Positions 36,123-45,888 of a DNA stretch of 64,000 nt are shown here, piece by piece. The stretch's first letter is position 1; every line of letters starts with the position of its first letter. Under the pieces are notes generated by a model. That model did not search any database. It had not been told where the DNA came from and saw only the letters and a list, made by a program, of their open reading frames with translations. The DNA comes from Bdellovibrionota bacterium (GTDB lineage Bacteria > Bdellovibrionota > Bdellovibrionia > Bdellovibrionales > Bdellovibrionaceae), in assembly GCA_963170155.1 (NCBI GenBank), contig CAUJGP010000032.1:1-64000 (forward strand), written 5' to 3'. The position numbers and the translations under genes are program-made.

Positions 36123-36653
36123 CTACGATTTACCATATAATGACTGGTAAGTTCTGTACCACTTATAAAAAGATGTGGCGATAAAAGCTTTCCATATCTT
36201 AGTATCTTTAAACTTTGCCACAATCGTCTCTCGGTACTTTAAGATTATCTTTCTTGAGCCTATAAATAAAAATGGTGTAAGAACAAAGGCTAAAACCCCA
36301 GACCCCATAACAATGGAATTATTAAATCGTGTTAAAGGGACAAGAGGTGCATTATAGAGAACGACGAATACAGATCTTAACGACTCCTGCTCTAGAACCC
36401 AACGGCCTATCGGATCGACCACCGGATCCAAAAAAAATCCTAAAAATTTAAAAAAGAAAGCGGACACAAATGCGGCCCCAATTTGAATGCGAAAAATGAA
36501 TATCAGAAAAAAAACAACGAAAGACTGAAGGGAGAGAATCGGAGACAAACCTAGAACAAAACCCAAAGCAACACCTGCTGCGATTTGATTATGACCCGTT
36601 TCTGAATTCAGTAATTTAAAAAAATTAAATATCTGTTGTAGAATAACGCTCAT
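36123..36653 (-). CDS. TIGR03546 / DUF2062-like membrane protein
   Basis: A 176-residue inner-membrane protein with about four hydrophobic segments. The N-terminal A-A-G-V-A-L-G-F-V-L-G-L-S-P segment is the DUF2062/TIGR03546 signature. It is upstream of and co-oriented with the TIGR03545 gene, its usual partner. AAGGAG lies seven bases before the ATG. Function unknown. Confidence 0.87.
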   Translation of the reverse strand: MSVILQQIFNFFKLLNSETGHNQIAAGVALGFVLGLSPILSLQSFVVFFLIFIFRIQIGAAFVSAFFFKFLGFFLDPVVDPIGRWVLEQESLRSVFVVLYNAPLVPLTRFNNSIVMGSGVLAFVLTPFLFIGSRKIILKYRETIVAKFKDTKIWKAFIATSFYKWYRTYQSLYGKS

Positions 36654-36690
36654 TCATTTCTCCTTTATAAATACTAAAGAAGAAAAGGAG

Positions 36691-37863
36691 TTAAATGTCA
36701 ATATTCATTCGAATTTCGAATTTTCGACTTTCGCGAGGATTATTGCGAGTACCAACATCATCCGAATAAGTCGCTAAATCCAAATTGAAGTACGAGAAAA
36801 GCGCGGAAGCGCCTGCGGTCAAATAACCTTGGCTGTATCCGATACGGTATTGTCCTCTCCACCAAGAAAACATTCTCCAATCAAATTCAAATCCGAGATG
36901 AAATCCTTTTTTTAAACTGAATTGCGGATGAAGAATGTCTCGAATGTCCATCACTCCTCGGCCCCCAAAGATGAAGACTTCGGGGTACTCCCATCGACTG
37001 CCGATATCGATGCGTCGATGCAACTTTTCAGGATCGGCAAGATTCTTTTTATCATTATACAAATTTAAATCGTTCTTAAAACCATAATCAAAAATATTTC
37101 TCACGACCAACCCAAAAGTCGGCTTGGTTAACCTTAATAAAGAAATAAAGCCCTCTGTGGGAATTTCAGGAGTAAATAAAAATCCTACGTCAGCATCGAC
37201 CGTCAGGCCTTCATTAAGGTCAGAAGCCTCAACAATCTTAGAGTTCAAATCAAGAGCATGAATCAACTCACTGTAGTGGCCCCGATTAATCGCTTTCATT
37301 GTAAATCCAGCAGAAGTTCTTCCTCGATCCAACCAATAAAAGTCTTTGGCCCAACCATAGGCAATAATGGTATCCGCAATCACATTGGCATTTAAACTAG
37401 GTCCAAAATTAGAATGCAAACCCAAATCCACCGTCATTGTCAAAGGCAGAACAGCAACCCCCCAACCCGGCCTGACCCAAATGCCGCTAGGAAGCGTGGC
37501 ATGAAAAGCAAAGTTTTTTCCATAGGCATTTTGCAAGACTTCAATAGTTTTTGACTCAGAATCTGTTTCGCTTTCCGTGGCTTCAGCTACTGACTCCACG
37601 AAGGTGCCAATATCTTTCGAGCCTGAAACATCGATGTATAAATTCAAATGGCCATCTTCTCTTCGCGCCAAAGCTGCAGGATTGTAAAATAAACCGCTGT
37701 AATCGTTAGCAACAGCCACAAATGCGTCACCCATCCCTAGCGCTCTCAAGCTGTGATATTCATGATGAATACGGTAATTCAGTCCTGTTCCAGCCATAGC
37801 AACAGAATATGCAACATTGTAAGTAATAATAAACCAAGCTAATGCAAAAACTCCCTTGGCCAC
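36691..37863 (-). CDS. outer-membrane beta-barrel protein (UPF0164/PorV-like)
   Basis: A 390-residue exported protein. After a signal peptide (about 1-23) comes the typical H-S-L-R-A-L-G-M-G-D-A-F-V-A-V-A-N-D-Y-S-G-L-F-Y-N-P-A-A-L-A opening shared by UPF0164, PorV and TraF-like barrels, then alternating hydrophobic strands and a C-terminal aromatic/Ile strand. It is probably a FadL-like outer-membrane barrel; ligand unknown. GTG 37863 with GAGGAGG six bases upstream is well supported. Confidence 0.85.
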   Translation of the reverse strand: MAKGVFALAWFIITYNVAYSVAMAGTGLNYRIHHEYHSLRALGMGDAFVAVANDYSGLFYNPAALARREDGHLNLYIDVSGSKDIGTFVESVAEATESETDSESKTIEVLQNAYGKNFAFHATLPSGIWVRPGWGVAVLPLTMTVDLGLHSNFGPSLNANVIADTIIAYGWAKDFYWLDRGRTSAGFTMKAINRGHYSELIHALDLNSKIVEASDLNEGLTVDADVGFLFTPEIPTEGFISLLRLTKPTFGLVVRNIFDYGFKNDLNLYNDKKNLADPEKLHRRIDIGSRWEYPEVFIFGGRGVMDIRDILHPQFSLKKGFHLGFEFDWRMFSWWRGQYRIGYSQGYLTAGASALFSYFNLDLATYSDDVGTRNNPRESRKFEIRMNIDI

Positions 37864-37891
37864 GAATTCCTCCTCAGTTATAGTAAATATA

Positions 37892-38557
37892 ATGAACCGA
37901 GCAAACCTTGTTGAGAATCTAATTTACCTCTTTTTGACCTCAGTCCAGGTCTGCTTACTCTATCCTACTCTTCACGCCGCCCCTCAGATTGAACCCCCTA
38001 AACTTCCTTTTCCCTCTGAAAATAGAGAAGAAACAACGGCTCCATATTCTGTTTCAGAATCTTCTCTGGCACCCTTGGACTCCATGAGTATTTCTGAACC
38101 TGACGATGAACAAGCACCGACATCAAAAACAACGGCATTTACTTTTTTAAAGCCTCATCGCCTCTCTCTCTCAGCGGGTTTTTTTACGGGCCCTTATCAA
38201 GATTTGAAATCAAATTCTGTTTATTTATTAGGAATGGACTACCAACACCCTCCCATCGGAAGCATTCGAAACCATATTGGGTTTTCAGTAGGCTCCGGAA
38301 GCCATCCTTTTCTCTATGCCCGCCGGGAAATTTACATTAGGAATGTCTGGAAATACTTAAAGTCTTGGTCTTATTCTGTACAGCTAGAGCTTGATACCCA
38401 CCAGGGGGCTGGAGCTCTTCTTTCTTTCAATCACTTCATGGGAGGAGCCGGTATTTCCCTGGCGCTCCATGATCAACTGGATCTTCTCTTTCTATTTTAT
38501 CCTGTTTCCTCAAGAGGGCTTGGCGGAGAAATAAAAATCAGTTCTTTAATCTTTTAA
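37892..38557 (+). CDS. exported protein of unknown function, possible small barrel
   Basis: A 221-residue protein with an N-terminal signal-like helix (L-I-Y-L-F-L-T-S-V-Q-V-C-L-L), a Pro/Ser/Glu-rich linker to about residue 110, then a strand-rich domain with alternating aromatic and hydrophobic residues and a terminal I-S-S-L-I-F, as in small outer-membrane barrels. The ATG at 37892 has no good site and lies only 28 bases from the divergent start at 37863. The 3' end overlaps coaE by 20 bases on the other strand. No family recognised. Confidence 0.65.
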   Translation: MNRANLVENLIYLFLTSVQVCLLYPTLHAAPQIEPPKLPFPSENREETTAPYSVSESSLAPLDSMSISEPDDEQAPTSKTTAFTFLKPHRLSLSAGFFTGPYQDLKSNSVYLLGMDYQHPPIGSIRNHIGFSVGSGSHPFLYARREIYIRNVWKYLKSWSYSVQLELDTHQGAGALLSFNHFMGGAGISLALHDQLDLLFLFYPVSSRGLGGEIKISSLIF

Positions 38558-39131
38558 GAATACTCTCTATTTGACCCTCGAGATCCTCTACGGAACCATC
38601 ATTATTAATACTGTAATCTGCTCTTTTTAACTTATCCTCAATGGGCCATTGAGCTTGGTTTCTTTGGGTGATTTCTTCTTCTGTCCAAGCATTTCTCTTT
38701 TTGAGTCGCTCCCTCTGAACAGAATCAGAGACCCACACCACAATGACTTTATCAAATTGCGATTCTAGTTTTTTTTCAAATAAAAGGGGAACTTCATAAA
38801 AGGCCAACAAGTGACCTTCAAATTCGAGCTGTTTGCGAAGTGCCTGAACTTTTGTCTGCACCATCGGATGGAGAAGGCCTTCTAACCAAGATTTATGGAT
38901 AGGGTTCGAGAAAACCAACTGCCCCAATTTTCGACGGTCCACTTCGCCATCAGAAGTCAAAATCTGTGGTCCAAATCTGTCACGAATAGCGTCAAAACTC
39001 GCCGAACCAGACTTAAGTCCTTCATGAGCGATGGCATCCGCATTCACAACATAATAACCTAATTTTTTCAGGATCAGCGCCACTGTGCTCTTACCTGACC
39101 CAATACTGCCCGTTAGTCCAATCCACATCAT
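38538..39131 (-). CDS. coaE: dephospho-CoA kinase
   Basis: Last step of coenzyme A synthesis, 197 residues. P-loop G-L-T-G-S-I-G-S-G-K-S-T, the D-A-D/N-A-D-A-I-A-H motif, L-L-F-E-K and V-V-W-V-S plus Q-R-x-R-L-K-K-R-N identify the family. Two Met codons open the frame; either fits. It is convergent with the preceding gene, sharing 20 bases. Confidence 0.95.
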   Translation of the reverse strand: MMWIGLTGSIGSGKSTVALILKKLGYYVVNADAIAHEGLKSGSASFDAIRDRFGPQILTSDGEVDRRKLGQLVFSNPIHKSWLEGLLHPMVQTKVQALRKQLEFEGHLLAFYEVPLLFEKKLESQFDKVIVVWVSDSVQRERLKKRNAWTEEEITQRNQAQWPIEDKLKRADYSINNDGSVEDLEGQIESILKRLKN

Positions 39132-39199
39132 AAATTGATTTAAAACCTTAATTTGCTTAACAATCCTACCGATAGAATAAACAAGAAGAAAGGACTTGC

Positions 39200-41362
39200 G
39201 TGTCAGAAAAGTTGGAACGCCTTGGAAATTATATTCTTCTCGAGAAGATCAACGCCGGAGGTATGGCCGAGGTGTATCTTTCGAAATCCATTGGCGCTAA
39301 TGGAGTTAATAAATTTCTAGCGATTAAACGCATTCTTCCGCAATTTGCGGACAATCGGGAGTTCCTTGAAATGTTCAAGGAAGAAGCTAAAATTGCAGTG
39401 AATCTCAGCCACAACAATGTGGTTTCCATTATTGATTTTAAAGCTTCTAAGAACCAACTTTACCTGGTCATGGAATACCTGCAAGGACAAAACCTAAGGC
39501 AAATCCTTCAGCAAAAAAAGAAAAAAGGATTATCTCTTTCTTTAGACTACATTGTTTATATTATTCGAGAAGTGGCAGCAGGCTTAGACTACGCTCACCG
39601 CTGCGTCGATAAAGGTACCGGAAAACCCCTCAACATCATTCACCGAGACATGAGCCCTCAAAACGTGATGATCAGTTATGATGGTGAAGTCAAAATCGTT
39701 GATTTTGGAATTGCAAAGGCAGAAGCCACAGGCGAGGCCACTCGCATCGGCACACTGAAAGGGAAATTCAGCTACATGAGCCCTGAACAAGCAGAAGGGC
39801 TGATCATCGATCAATTAAGTGATATTTTCTCACTGGGGATTATCCTCTGGGAACTCATTGCTGATGACCGTCTATTTGTGGCCAATAATGAAATGAACAT
39901 CCTCAAAAGAATTAAAGAATGTGATGTCCCCGATCTCAGACGAGTAAATCCATCAATTCCGATTGAGCTAGAGAAAATTGTCAAAAAAACTTTGCTGAAA
40001 GATAAAACTCAACGTTATCAATCAGCGGCGGATCTGCAAAAAGATCTCACTCGATTTCTTAATAAAGAGTATCCCGATTTCACGCCCAGTGATTTCTCCA
40101 CTTTCATGAAGTTTCTTTTTGAAAATGAATACCTTTTAGCGCAAGAAAGAATCGTCAATTACGCAAAGCTCGATTTTGGCTCTTTGGGTGAACTCAGCGA
40201 AATCAATGAAGCCACACAGCTCAGCAGCGCTTTTGCTTTAAAAGTGCCACCCGCACCTAATAATTTAGGTTATCAACCATCGGCGATCAAACCACCGTCT
40301 CCTCCGACCCATGACGTGGCCACAACCATTGTACCCAACGGATCGAACACTCCCGCCAAAAAAGCAAAAGATGTTACTTACCAAGTTGACTCGGACGCTC
40401 CACTCAATCGAAATCAAAATTCTGAAGAAAATGAAAAAGAAAATTTGCTTAAATTGCCAGAGCTGATTGGACAAACAACCCTCACTGGACTCACTCATGC
40501 AACGGGCCTTAAGAAATCCAAGACGCCAAAAAGTCGGCCCTTATCCTCTCACTCCTATACTGGAACTCGCTCCGGTGTTACAGGGACTGGTATTCGATAC
40601 AGAATGCCGTCGATGCCTCCTTTTACAGAGTTTGCAAAAGTACTTCTTTCATTAATTATTGTCGTTGGGGGATGCAGTGGTCTTTATTTTGCACTCCCTA
40701 AAAAATCGAAACTCCAACTCACTGAAAAAGTTCATTCTATTTATAAAAATACATTAGTAAAAATACAAAAATTCAACTTTGATGATGCCACCAGAGAAGA
40801 AAAACCTACGATAGAAAATGCAATTCCAGAAGGGGAAACTCAGCAAGCTTCCAACGCAACCGTTAATATCTTGGTTAAAAGCACTCCGGGTCGGGCTCGT
40901 ATTTTTGTCAATGGAAATGACCAAGGCTATACGACTCCCGCCACAGTTCCCGTTCCTTATAATAAGCCTTTCAGTCTCACTTTGTTGGCCGATGGTTATC
41001 ACCAATATACCACCAGGGTCACAGCCTTCAAAAATGGACAGGAAATCTCAGCCGATCTTTCTCAAATCAAATTCGGATACCTGGATATCACCGTGATCAA
41101 TGCTGGTATTGACACAAAAATATCCATCAATGGAATTGAAATTAAAGACAGTCCTCCTATTAAAAAATATCCTGTTCCTTCGGGCCAACCTGTGATTATT
41201 AAGGCCATCCATCCATTCTCAGGAACCTCTGCGGAAACCAGCGTGATGGTTGGAGCTGACGAGAAAAAAACAGTGGATCTCATCCTCTCCGTTCCTTCTA
41301 AAGCCTCCAAAAACGACACTCCGCCCTCCTCTTCCAAACCAAAAAATGAAGGAAGAAAATAA
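39200..41362 (+). CDS. membrane-anchored Ser/Thr protein kinase with PEGA repeats
   Basis: A 720-residue Hanks-type kinase. Catalytic domain about 10-285: glycine loop N-A-G-G-M-A-E-V-Y, K43, H148-R149-D150, D168-F-G and S-P-E-Q; the activation loop contains several Thr. A Thr/Pro/Ser-rich linker (about 340-470) leads to one membrane helix (about 478-497) and two extracytoplasmic PEGA domains (about 553-625 and 629-700), possible wall or ligand sensors. Starts at GTG 39200 with AAAGGA. The next gene starts one base after its stop. It is a plausible, unproven phosphorylator of FHA proteins such as that at 15915. Confidence 0.94.
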   Translation: MSEKLERLGNYILLEKINAGGMAEVYLSKSIGANGVNKFLAIKRILPQFADNREFLEMFKEEAKIAVNLSHNNVVSIIDFKASKNQLYLVMEYLQGQNLRQILQQKKKKGLSLSLDYIVYIIREVAAGLDYAHRCVDKGTGKPLNIIHRDMSPQNVMISYDGEVKIVDFGIAKAEATGEATRIGTLKGKFSYMSPEQAEGLIIDQLSDIFSLGIILWELIADDRLFVANNEMNILKRIKECDVPDLRRVNPSIPIELEKIVKKTLLKDKTQRYQSAADLQKDLTRFLNKEYPDFTPSDFSTFMKFLFENEYLLAQERIVNYAKLDFGSLGELSEINEATQLSSAFALKVPPAPNNLGYQPSAIKPPSPPTHDVATTIVPNGSNTPAKKAKDVTYQVDSDAPLNRNQNSEENEKENLLKLPELIGQTTLTGLTHATGLKKSKTPKSRPLSSHSYTGTRSGVTGTGIRYRMPSMPPFTEFAKVLLSLIIVVGGCSGLYFALPKKSKLQLTEKVHSIYKNTLVKIQKFNFDDATREEKPTIENAIPEGETQQASNATVNILVKSTPGRARIFVNGNDQGYTTPATVPVPYNKPFSLTLLADGYHQYTTRVTAFKNGQEISADLSQIKFGYLDITVINAGIDTKISINGIEIKDSPPIKKYPVPSGQPVIIKAIHPFSGTSAETSVMVGADEKKTVDLILSVPSKASKNDTPPSSSKPKNEGRK

Positions 41363-43162
41363 ATGAGGGATTCGGTTAAATCGTTCGAGACCCTTCAAGG
41401 TTATATTTTAGATCTCCAACATAAACAAAAAAACTCCTTCTTAAATGTGATAAATAAAACAGGGAGCATCAAAAAGTATTCGGCTCAGCGGTATTATGAA
41501 CAAATTCATAAACTGGCCAAGGCTCTGATTAAAGCTGGTTTAAAAAAAGGTGATAAAATAGCAATTCTTTCCCATACTCGCCAAGAATGGTCCGTCTGTG
41601 ACTTAGCCATTATTGCCATGGGAGGCATTGTCATTCCCCTCTATCCTAATACAACTTCTGACGAATTAACTTATATTATCAACCATAGTGACACAAAACT
41701 GATTTTTCTTGAAAATAAAACTAATTTACGAAAACAACTCTTAGTGAAAGAACAATGCCCTCACTTAAAAACCATCGTGGTTTTCGATCCTCCGGCCCAA
41801 GCTGAGCCTGGGGTTTGGGTGAGTTTTAATGAGTTCGTAGCCAGTGCCAATAAAAGCGGAGATTTTCAAAACTTCAATTTTGAAGATCTGTGCCAACAAG
41901 CAAAGCCCAAAGACACGGTGACCATCATTTACACCTCTGGAACAACCGGGGCTCCAAAAGGTGTTGTCCTTTGTCATGAACAAATTATCACTGAAATCAT
42001 AGAAGCTTTTTCAGCGCTCCAAATGACAGAAGACGATCACACTCTAACCTTCCTCCCCTACTCTCATGTTTTAGGTAGAACAGAACACTGGGGAAATCTG
42101 ATTGTCGGATATCAAATGACTTATTCAACAGGACTCGACAGACTGACAACAGAATTAAAACAGGTTAAGCCCACAATTATCATTGGCGTCCCTCGTATTT
42201 TCGAAAAAATTTATACCACTCTTAGAACTAAAATTGAAACGAGTCTCATCGAACAAAAACTCTTTGAATGGGCTTTTCATGTAGGCACACAAGTGAACGA
42301 AAAACAACAAACTCAAGAAAAAATCCCTTTAAAACTCCAATCAGAATACCTTTTGGCACAAAAGTTGTTTTTTCAACGCATTAAAACTGAACTTTTTGGA
42401 GGAAAATTAAGGTTCGCTCTGAGCGGCGGAGCTTCTCTCAGCAAAGAAATTATCCTCTTTTTTCACAACTGCGGAATTTTAATTTTAGAAGGTTATGGTC
42501 TGACTGAAACCACTGGTGCTATTTGTGTGAATCGAACCTACGACTATGAATTTGGAAGCGTTGGAAAACCCTTGCATAAAACAAAAATAAAAATTGCTGG
42601 CGATGGGGAAATCTTAGTTCAAGGCCCAACCGTGCTAAAAGAATATTACAAGGACTCTGAATACTCCCTTGAACAAATAACCCATCAGTGGCTACATACA
42701 GGAGACATTGGAGAGATTTCTCCTTCAGGCCATTTGATTATTTGTGATCGTAAAAAAGATCTTATCAAAACCGCAAATGGAAAATACGTTGCTCCCCAAA
42801 AAATAGAGGGTTTGTTCAAGCAACTCCCCTTCGTTTCTTATGTTCATGTTCACGGGGATCAAAGAAGCTATGTCGTTGCGCTTATCACTCTTAATAAGAA
42901 TATTATTTTTGACACTGCCAGAGAGCAAAACATCTCATTTAAAACAATGGAAGATCTTAAAGAGCATCCTTACATCAAGGATCTTATTCACTCAGCAGTC
43001 GCTCAAATCAATCTTTCCTTGGCCTCTCACGAATCCATCAAAAATTATGCTGTCTTAACTGATGACTTCAGCGTTGAAAGTGGTGAAATCACTCACACGC
43101 TCAAAATCAGGAAAAAAATTATTGATCAAAAATACAAATCCATCATTGACTCTTTATACTAA
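41363..43162 (+). CDS. long-chain acyl-CoA synthetase (AMP-forming)
   Basis: A 599-residue ANL-superfamily ligase. P-loop I-Y-T-S-G-T-T-G-A-P-K-G, the A5-type Y-G-L-T-E-T-T-G-A, W-L-H-T-G-D-I-G and D-R-K-K-D-L-I-K-T-A-N-G-K-Y-V with the adenylating Lys region are present. The D-R-K-K-D-L-I-K-T form and length match long-chain FadD/FAA1 types. It activates fatty acids for uptake, degradation or lipid remodelling. ATG abuts the kinase stop directly, so the pair is an operon. Confidence 0.92.
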   Translation: MRDSVKSFETLQGYILDLQHKQKNSFLNVINKTGSIKKYSAQRYYEQIHKLAKALIKAGLKKGDKIAILSHTRQEWSVCDLAIIAMGGIVIPLYPNTTSDELTYIINHSDTKLIFLENKTNLRKQLLVKEQCPHLKTIVVFDPPAQAEPGVWVSFNEFVASANKSGDFQNFNFEDLCQQAKPKDTVTIIYTSGTTGAPKGVVLCHEQIITEIIEAFSALQMTEDDHTLTFLPYSHVLGRTEHWGNLIVGYQMTYSTGLDRLTTELKQVKPTIIIGVPRIFEKIYTTLRTKIETSLIEQKLFEWAFHVGTQVNEKQQTQEKIPLKLQSEYLLAQKLFFQRIKTELFGGKLRFALSGGASLSKEIILFFHNCGILILEGYGLTETTGAICVNRTYDYEFGSVGKPLHKTKIKIAGDGEILVQGPTVLKEYYKDSEYSLEQITHQWLHTGDIGEISPSGHLIICDRKKDLIKTANGKYVAPQKIEGLFKQLPFVSYVHVHGDQRSYVVALITLNKNIIFDTAREQNISFKTMEDLKEHPYIKDLIHSAVAQINLSLASHESIKNYAVLTDDFSVESGEITHTLKIRKKIIDQKYKSIIDSLY

Positions 43163-43203
43163 GAACAACGAAGGAAACAAAAAATCGGCTATTTAAAATT
43201 CTT

Positions 43204-45738
43204 TCACAATAATTTTGTTCGAGAAGCGATCATGGAGATAGCGGTTGTGAAAAAAGTGACAATAACCAAAGAAAGAATCGGCCAAAAGAAGTCCGGCATA
43301 AATAGCGCATCAAAAATATAATATGATAAAAGATAAGCCATTGCAAAACTGAGCAGGATACCAATAAAAGAAGAGAACAAGGATAATAAAAGAACTTCGT
43401 AAAAACTTTGTTTTAAAACAATCTTTGGCGTAGCTCCAAGCACAGTCATTAAATAAAGGTCCCATTGGCGAATTTGGCTTTGTTCGCTTGAAATAGAAAA
43501 AATAACAAAAAGCCCCGCTAACAAAGAAATCAAAGACATAAATTGAATGGCCCATGAGATTTGATGTATCATTTCTAAAATACGATGTGTGACTTTTTCG
43601 ATGTCAACGCTGGAGATATTGAAAAAAGCTTTGGATATCTTTTCCTGAAGAGAAAGTGTCTTTTGAGAATCCATCTGCGGCAAAGAAGCTAACCATGATT
43701 TAGGAGCTCCTTCTAAAACCCCTGACTGTACGAGCACAAAAAAATTAGGTTGAAAACTATTCCACTTCACAGCTCTAAAACTTGTGATTTGACCCTCAAT
43801 TTCTGCCCCTTGAACATCAAACTTCAAAATATCACCTATTTTGAAACCCAAGCGTGAAGCAAATCTATATTCCACAGAAAGCTCAGGTTTTTGACCACTT
43901 TCTTCAACCCAAGGATCCTTGTAAAAAGAACCCGCAATGATTTTTTCAGCGGCTGACAATTGATCACGATAAGAGAGATTAAACCCACGATTGCGAAAGC
44001 GCGCTTCAACTTCTTCTTCACGGGTCTTAAAAGAAGTGTCTTCATGAATGCTTTTCTCAAAATCCACGCCATTAACACTTAAGATCCTTGCTCGCACAAG
44101 AGGAGAAACATGAGTGAAAGTCGTCCCTTCTGATTTGACTAATTTTTCAAGGTCATTGAGCTGTTCATCTTGAATATCAAATAAAAATAATCCTGGTAAC
44201 TTGACTTCTTTATTCACACTAAACTCGTTAAGAAGCCCAGCTTTAAGCTGTGGAATTAAATTAATGAGAAGAGCCGCCATGGCTAACGCCATGATCACAG
44301 GAATGGACTGCGACGTATTCCTGGAAATTAAAAGAGATGCTTGTTTCAATGAAACTGAAAAACCTTGGTACTGCATTTTGCGAAAGAGCGCTAAAAAAAG
44401 ATGCGACAAACCAAAAATCACAAGAAAACTGGAAAGCAAGCCAATAAAAAATAAAGATCCTACTTTCAGAGAGTGGGATTGAAAAACACTCAAAAGATAA
44501 AATAAAAAAAGTAGAGGTAAAAAATAAATAGCATCCCATGATTTCAAAGGTAAACTCATCCTGGATGATTCTTGTAACAGTTGCCAGGTGGGTATGCGAC
44601 TGATGCTGACTAAATAGGGTAAACAAGAAAACAAAACCCCGAGAATGGAAATCATGAAGGCCAGCCCAATGCTTTGTGGTTGAAAAATAGCATCAACTTG
44701 GATTGCAGCTAAACGACCGACAACCATCTGTATCACGGGTATCATTAATCCCGCCAAAAGAATGGCCAAGATTGCAGAGATAAAAGCGGCGAACAGCAGT
44801 TGGGCCATATAAATTCCCAGAGCACGCTGAAAGGAAAGTCCCAAAGAATTCATCACCGCAACCGCTTTAACTCTAGAATTTAAAAAAGAGCGATATAAAT
44901 AAGTAGATCCAATCATCGCAAGAAAGAAACCTACAAGAGAAACCAACCCCAAATAATCATTGAGATAACCCATTACCCGTCCTGATTCCTCTTGTGCATC
45001 TTCAGGTGATTGAACTTGTATCGCTGGATCTGCATATTGAGAAAAAAGACTTCTTTTAATCTGCTCTAGATCAGAATTAGGCTTCACTTTATAAAGTCTT
45101 GTCTCTGTTAATGTGGATCCCATCTCAATAAGACCTAATTGCTTTAATGTCTGTGTCCCAATATAAATCTTAGGAGCCAGAGAAGAAAGTCTCACGGCTT
45201 GAGTAGAATCTTCGGTAATAACATCGCTTAATGTAAAATCTAAATTCCCAAGTTTTATCGAGTCTCCCAACTTCAAATTAAGCTGAGTTAAGAGATCTGC
45301 ATAAGCCCAAGCTAAAGGACCTGAGTTAATCTCTTTAGCTTGACCAGGTCCGACCTCTCCCTTCATTTTTAGAGTCAAATTTCCATAAAAAGGGTACTGT
45401 CCATCAACAATTTTAAGCTGTACTAACCGACTTCCCACGGAAGTGTTCACCATTGTGAAGATTTCAATCGCACGGCTCTCTTCCAGAACCCCCGAATTAT
45501 GATCCTTCATGACTTGCTGAGCGATTTGAACTTCTGAGGCCGTTAAAAGGCGTCTCGCTGAAACGGATAAATCAGCAGAAAGATAATTTTTAGAGTTTGA
45601 TTGAATCGCATTTTGAATACCCACTTTAAAGGAATCCAAGGCGACAAAGCCTGCTAAACCCAGTGTAAAATTAAAAATAAGAAGGCTAAAGAAAATAAAA
45701 TTTGTTCTTAAGTCAGAAAATATGAGTCTTATAAACAC
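43204..45738 (-). CDS. FtsX/MacB-type ABC transporter permease, YbbP-like
   Basis: An 844-residue inner-membrane protein with about ten membrane segments: one N-terminal helix, a large periplasmic domain, a three-helix FtsX unit (about 255-370), two or more middle helices, a second periplasmic part and a C-terminal FtsX unit (about 730-844). Size and layout match E. coli YbbP (about 800 residues). It lies in order tesA-ATPase-permease, as with ybbA-ybbP beside tesA in E. coli. Starts at GTG with AAGGTGG. Probably exports a lipid or hydrophobic product; substrate unknown. Confidence 0.88.
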   Translation of the reverse strand: MFIRLIFSDLRTNFIFFSLLIFNFTLGLAGFVALDSFKVGIQNAIQSNSKNYLSADLSVSARRLLTASEVQIAQQVMKDHNSGVLEESRAIEIFTMVNTSVGSRLVQLKIVDGQYPFYGNLTLKMKGEVGPGQAKEINSGPLAWAYADLLTQLNLKLGDSIKLGNLDFTLSDVITEDSTQAVRLSSLAPKIYIGTQTLKQLGLIEMGSTLTETRLYKVKPNSDLEQIKRSLFSQYADPAIQVQSPEDAQEESGRVMGYLNDYLGLVSLVGFFLAMIGSTYLYRSFLNSRVKAVAVMNSLGLSFQRALGIYMAQLLFAAFISAILAILLAGLMIPVIQMVVGRLAAIQVDAIFQPQSIGLAFMISILGVLFSCLPYLVSISRIPTWQLLQESSRMSLPLKSWDAIYFLPLLFLFYLLSVFQSHSLKVGSLFFIGLLSSFLVIFGLSHLFLALFRKMQYQGFSVSLKQASLLISRNTSQSIPVIMALAMAALLINLIPQLKAGLLNEFSVNKEVKLPGLFLFDIQDEQLNDLEKLVKSEGTTFTHVSPLVRARILSVNGVDFEKSIHEDTSFKTREEEVEARFRNRGFNLSYRDQLSAAEKIIAGSFYKDPWVEESGQKPELSVEYRFASRLGFKIGDILKFDVQGAEIEGQITSFRAVKWNSFQPNFFVLVQSGVLEGAPKSWLASLPQMDSQKTLSLQEKISKAFFNISSVDIEKVTHRILEMIHQISWAIQFMSLISLLAGLFVIFSISSEQSQIRQWDLYLMTVLGATPKIVLKQSFYEVLLLSLFSSFIGILLSFAMAYLLSYYIFDALFMPDFFWPILSLVIVTFFTTAISMIASRTKLL

Positions 45739-45888
45739 AATCCACCTTACACCCTATGAATCAACGCCATTCACGATTGCCAACACTTTGTTTTCGCTCC
45801 GCTCACGGGACTACAATTTAATTTATATGCACCATCGCACTGGAACAACACTGTAGCTTCTTACACCGTGGTCCTTTGTAAACACGCT

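Noticed and set aside
45739-45888. Possible small gene or element between the YbbA- and YbbP-like genes
   Set aside because: No open frame with a site and no clear repeat; only the spacing is odd.
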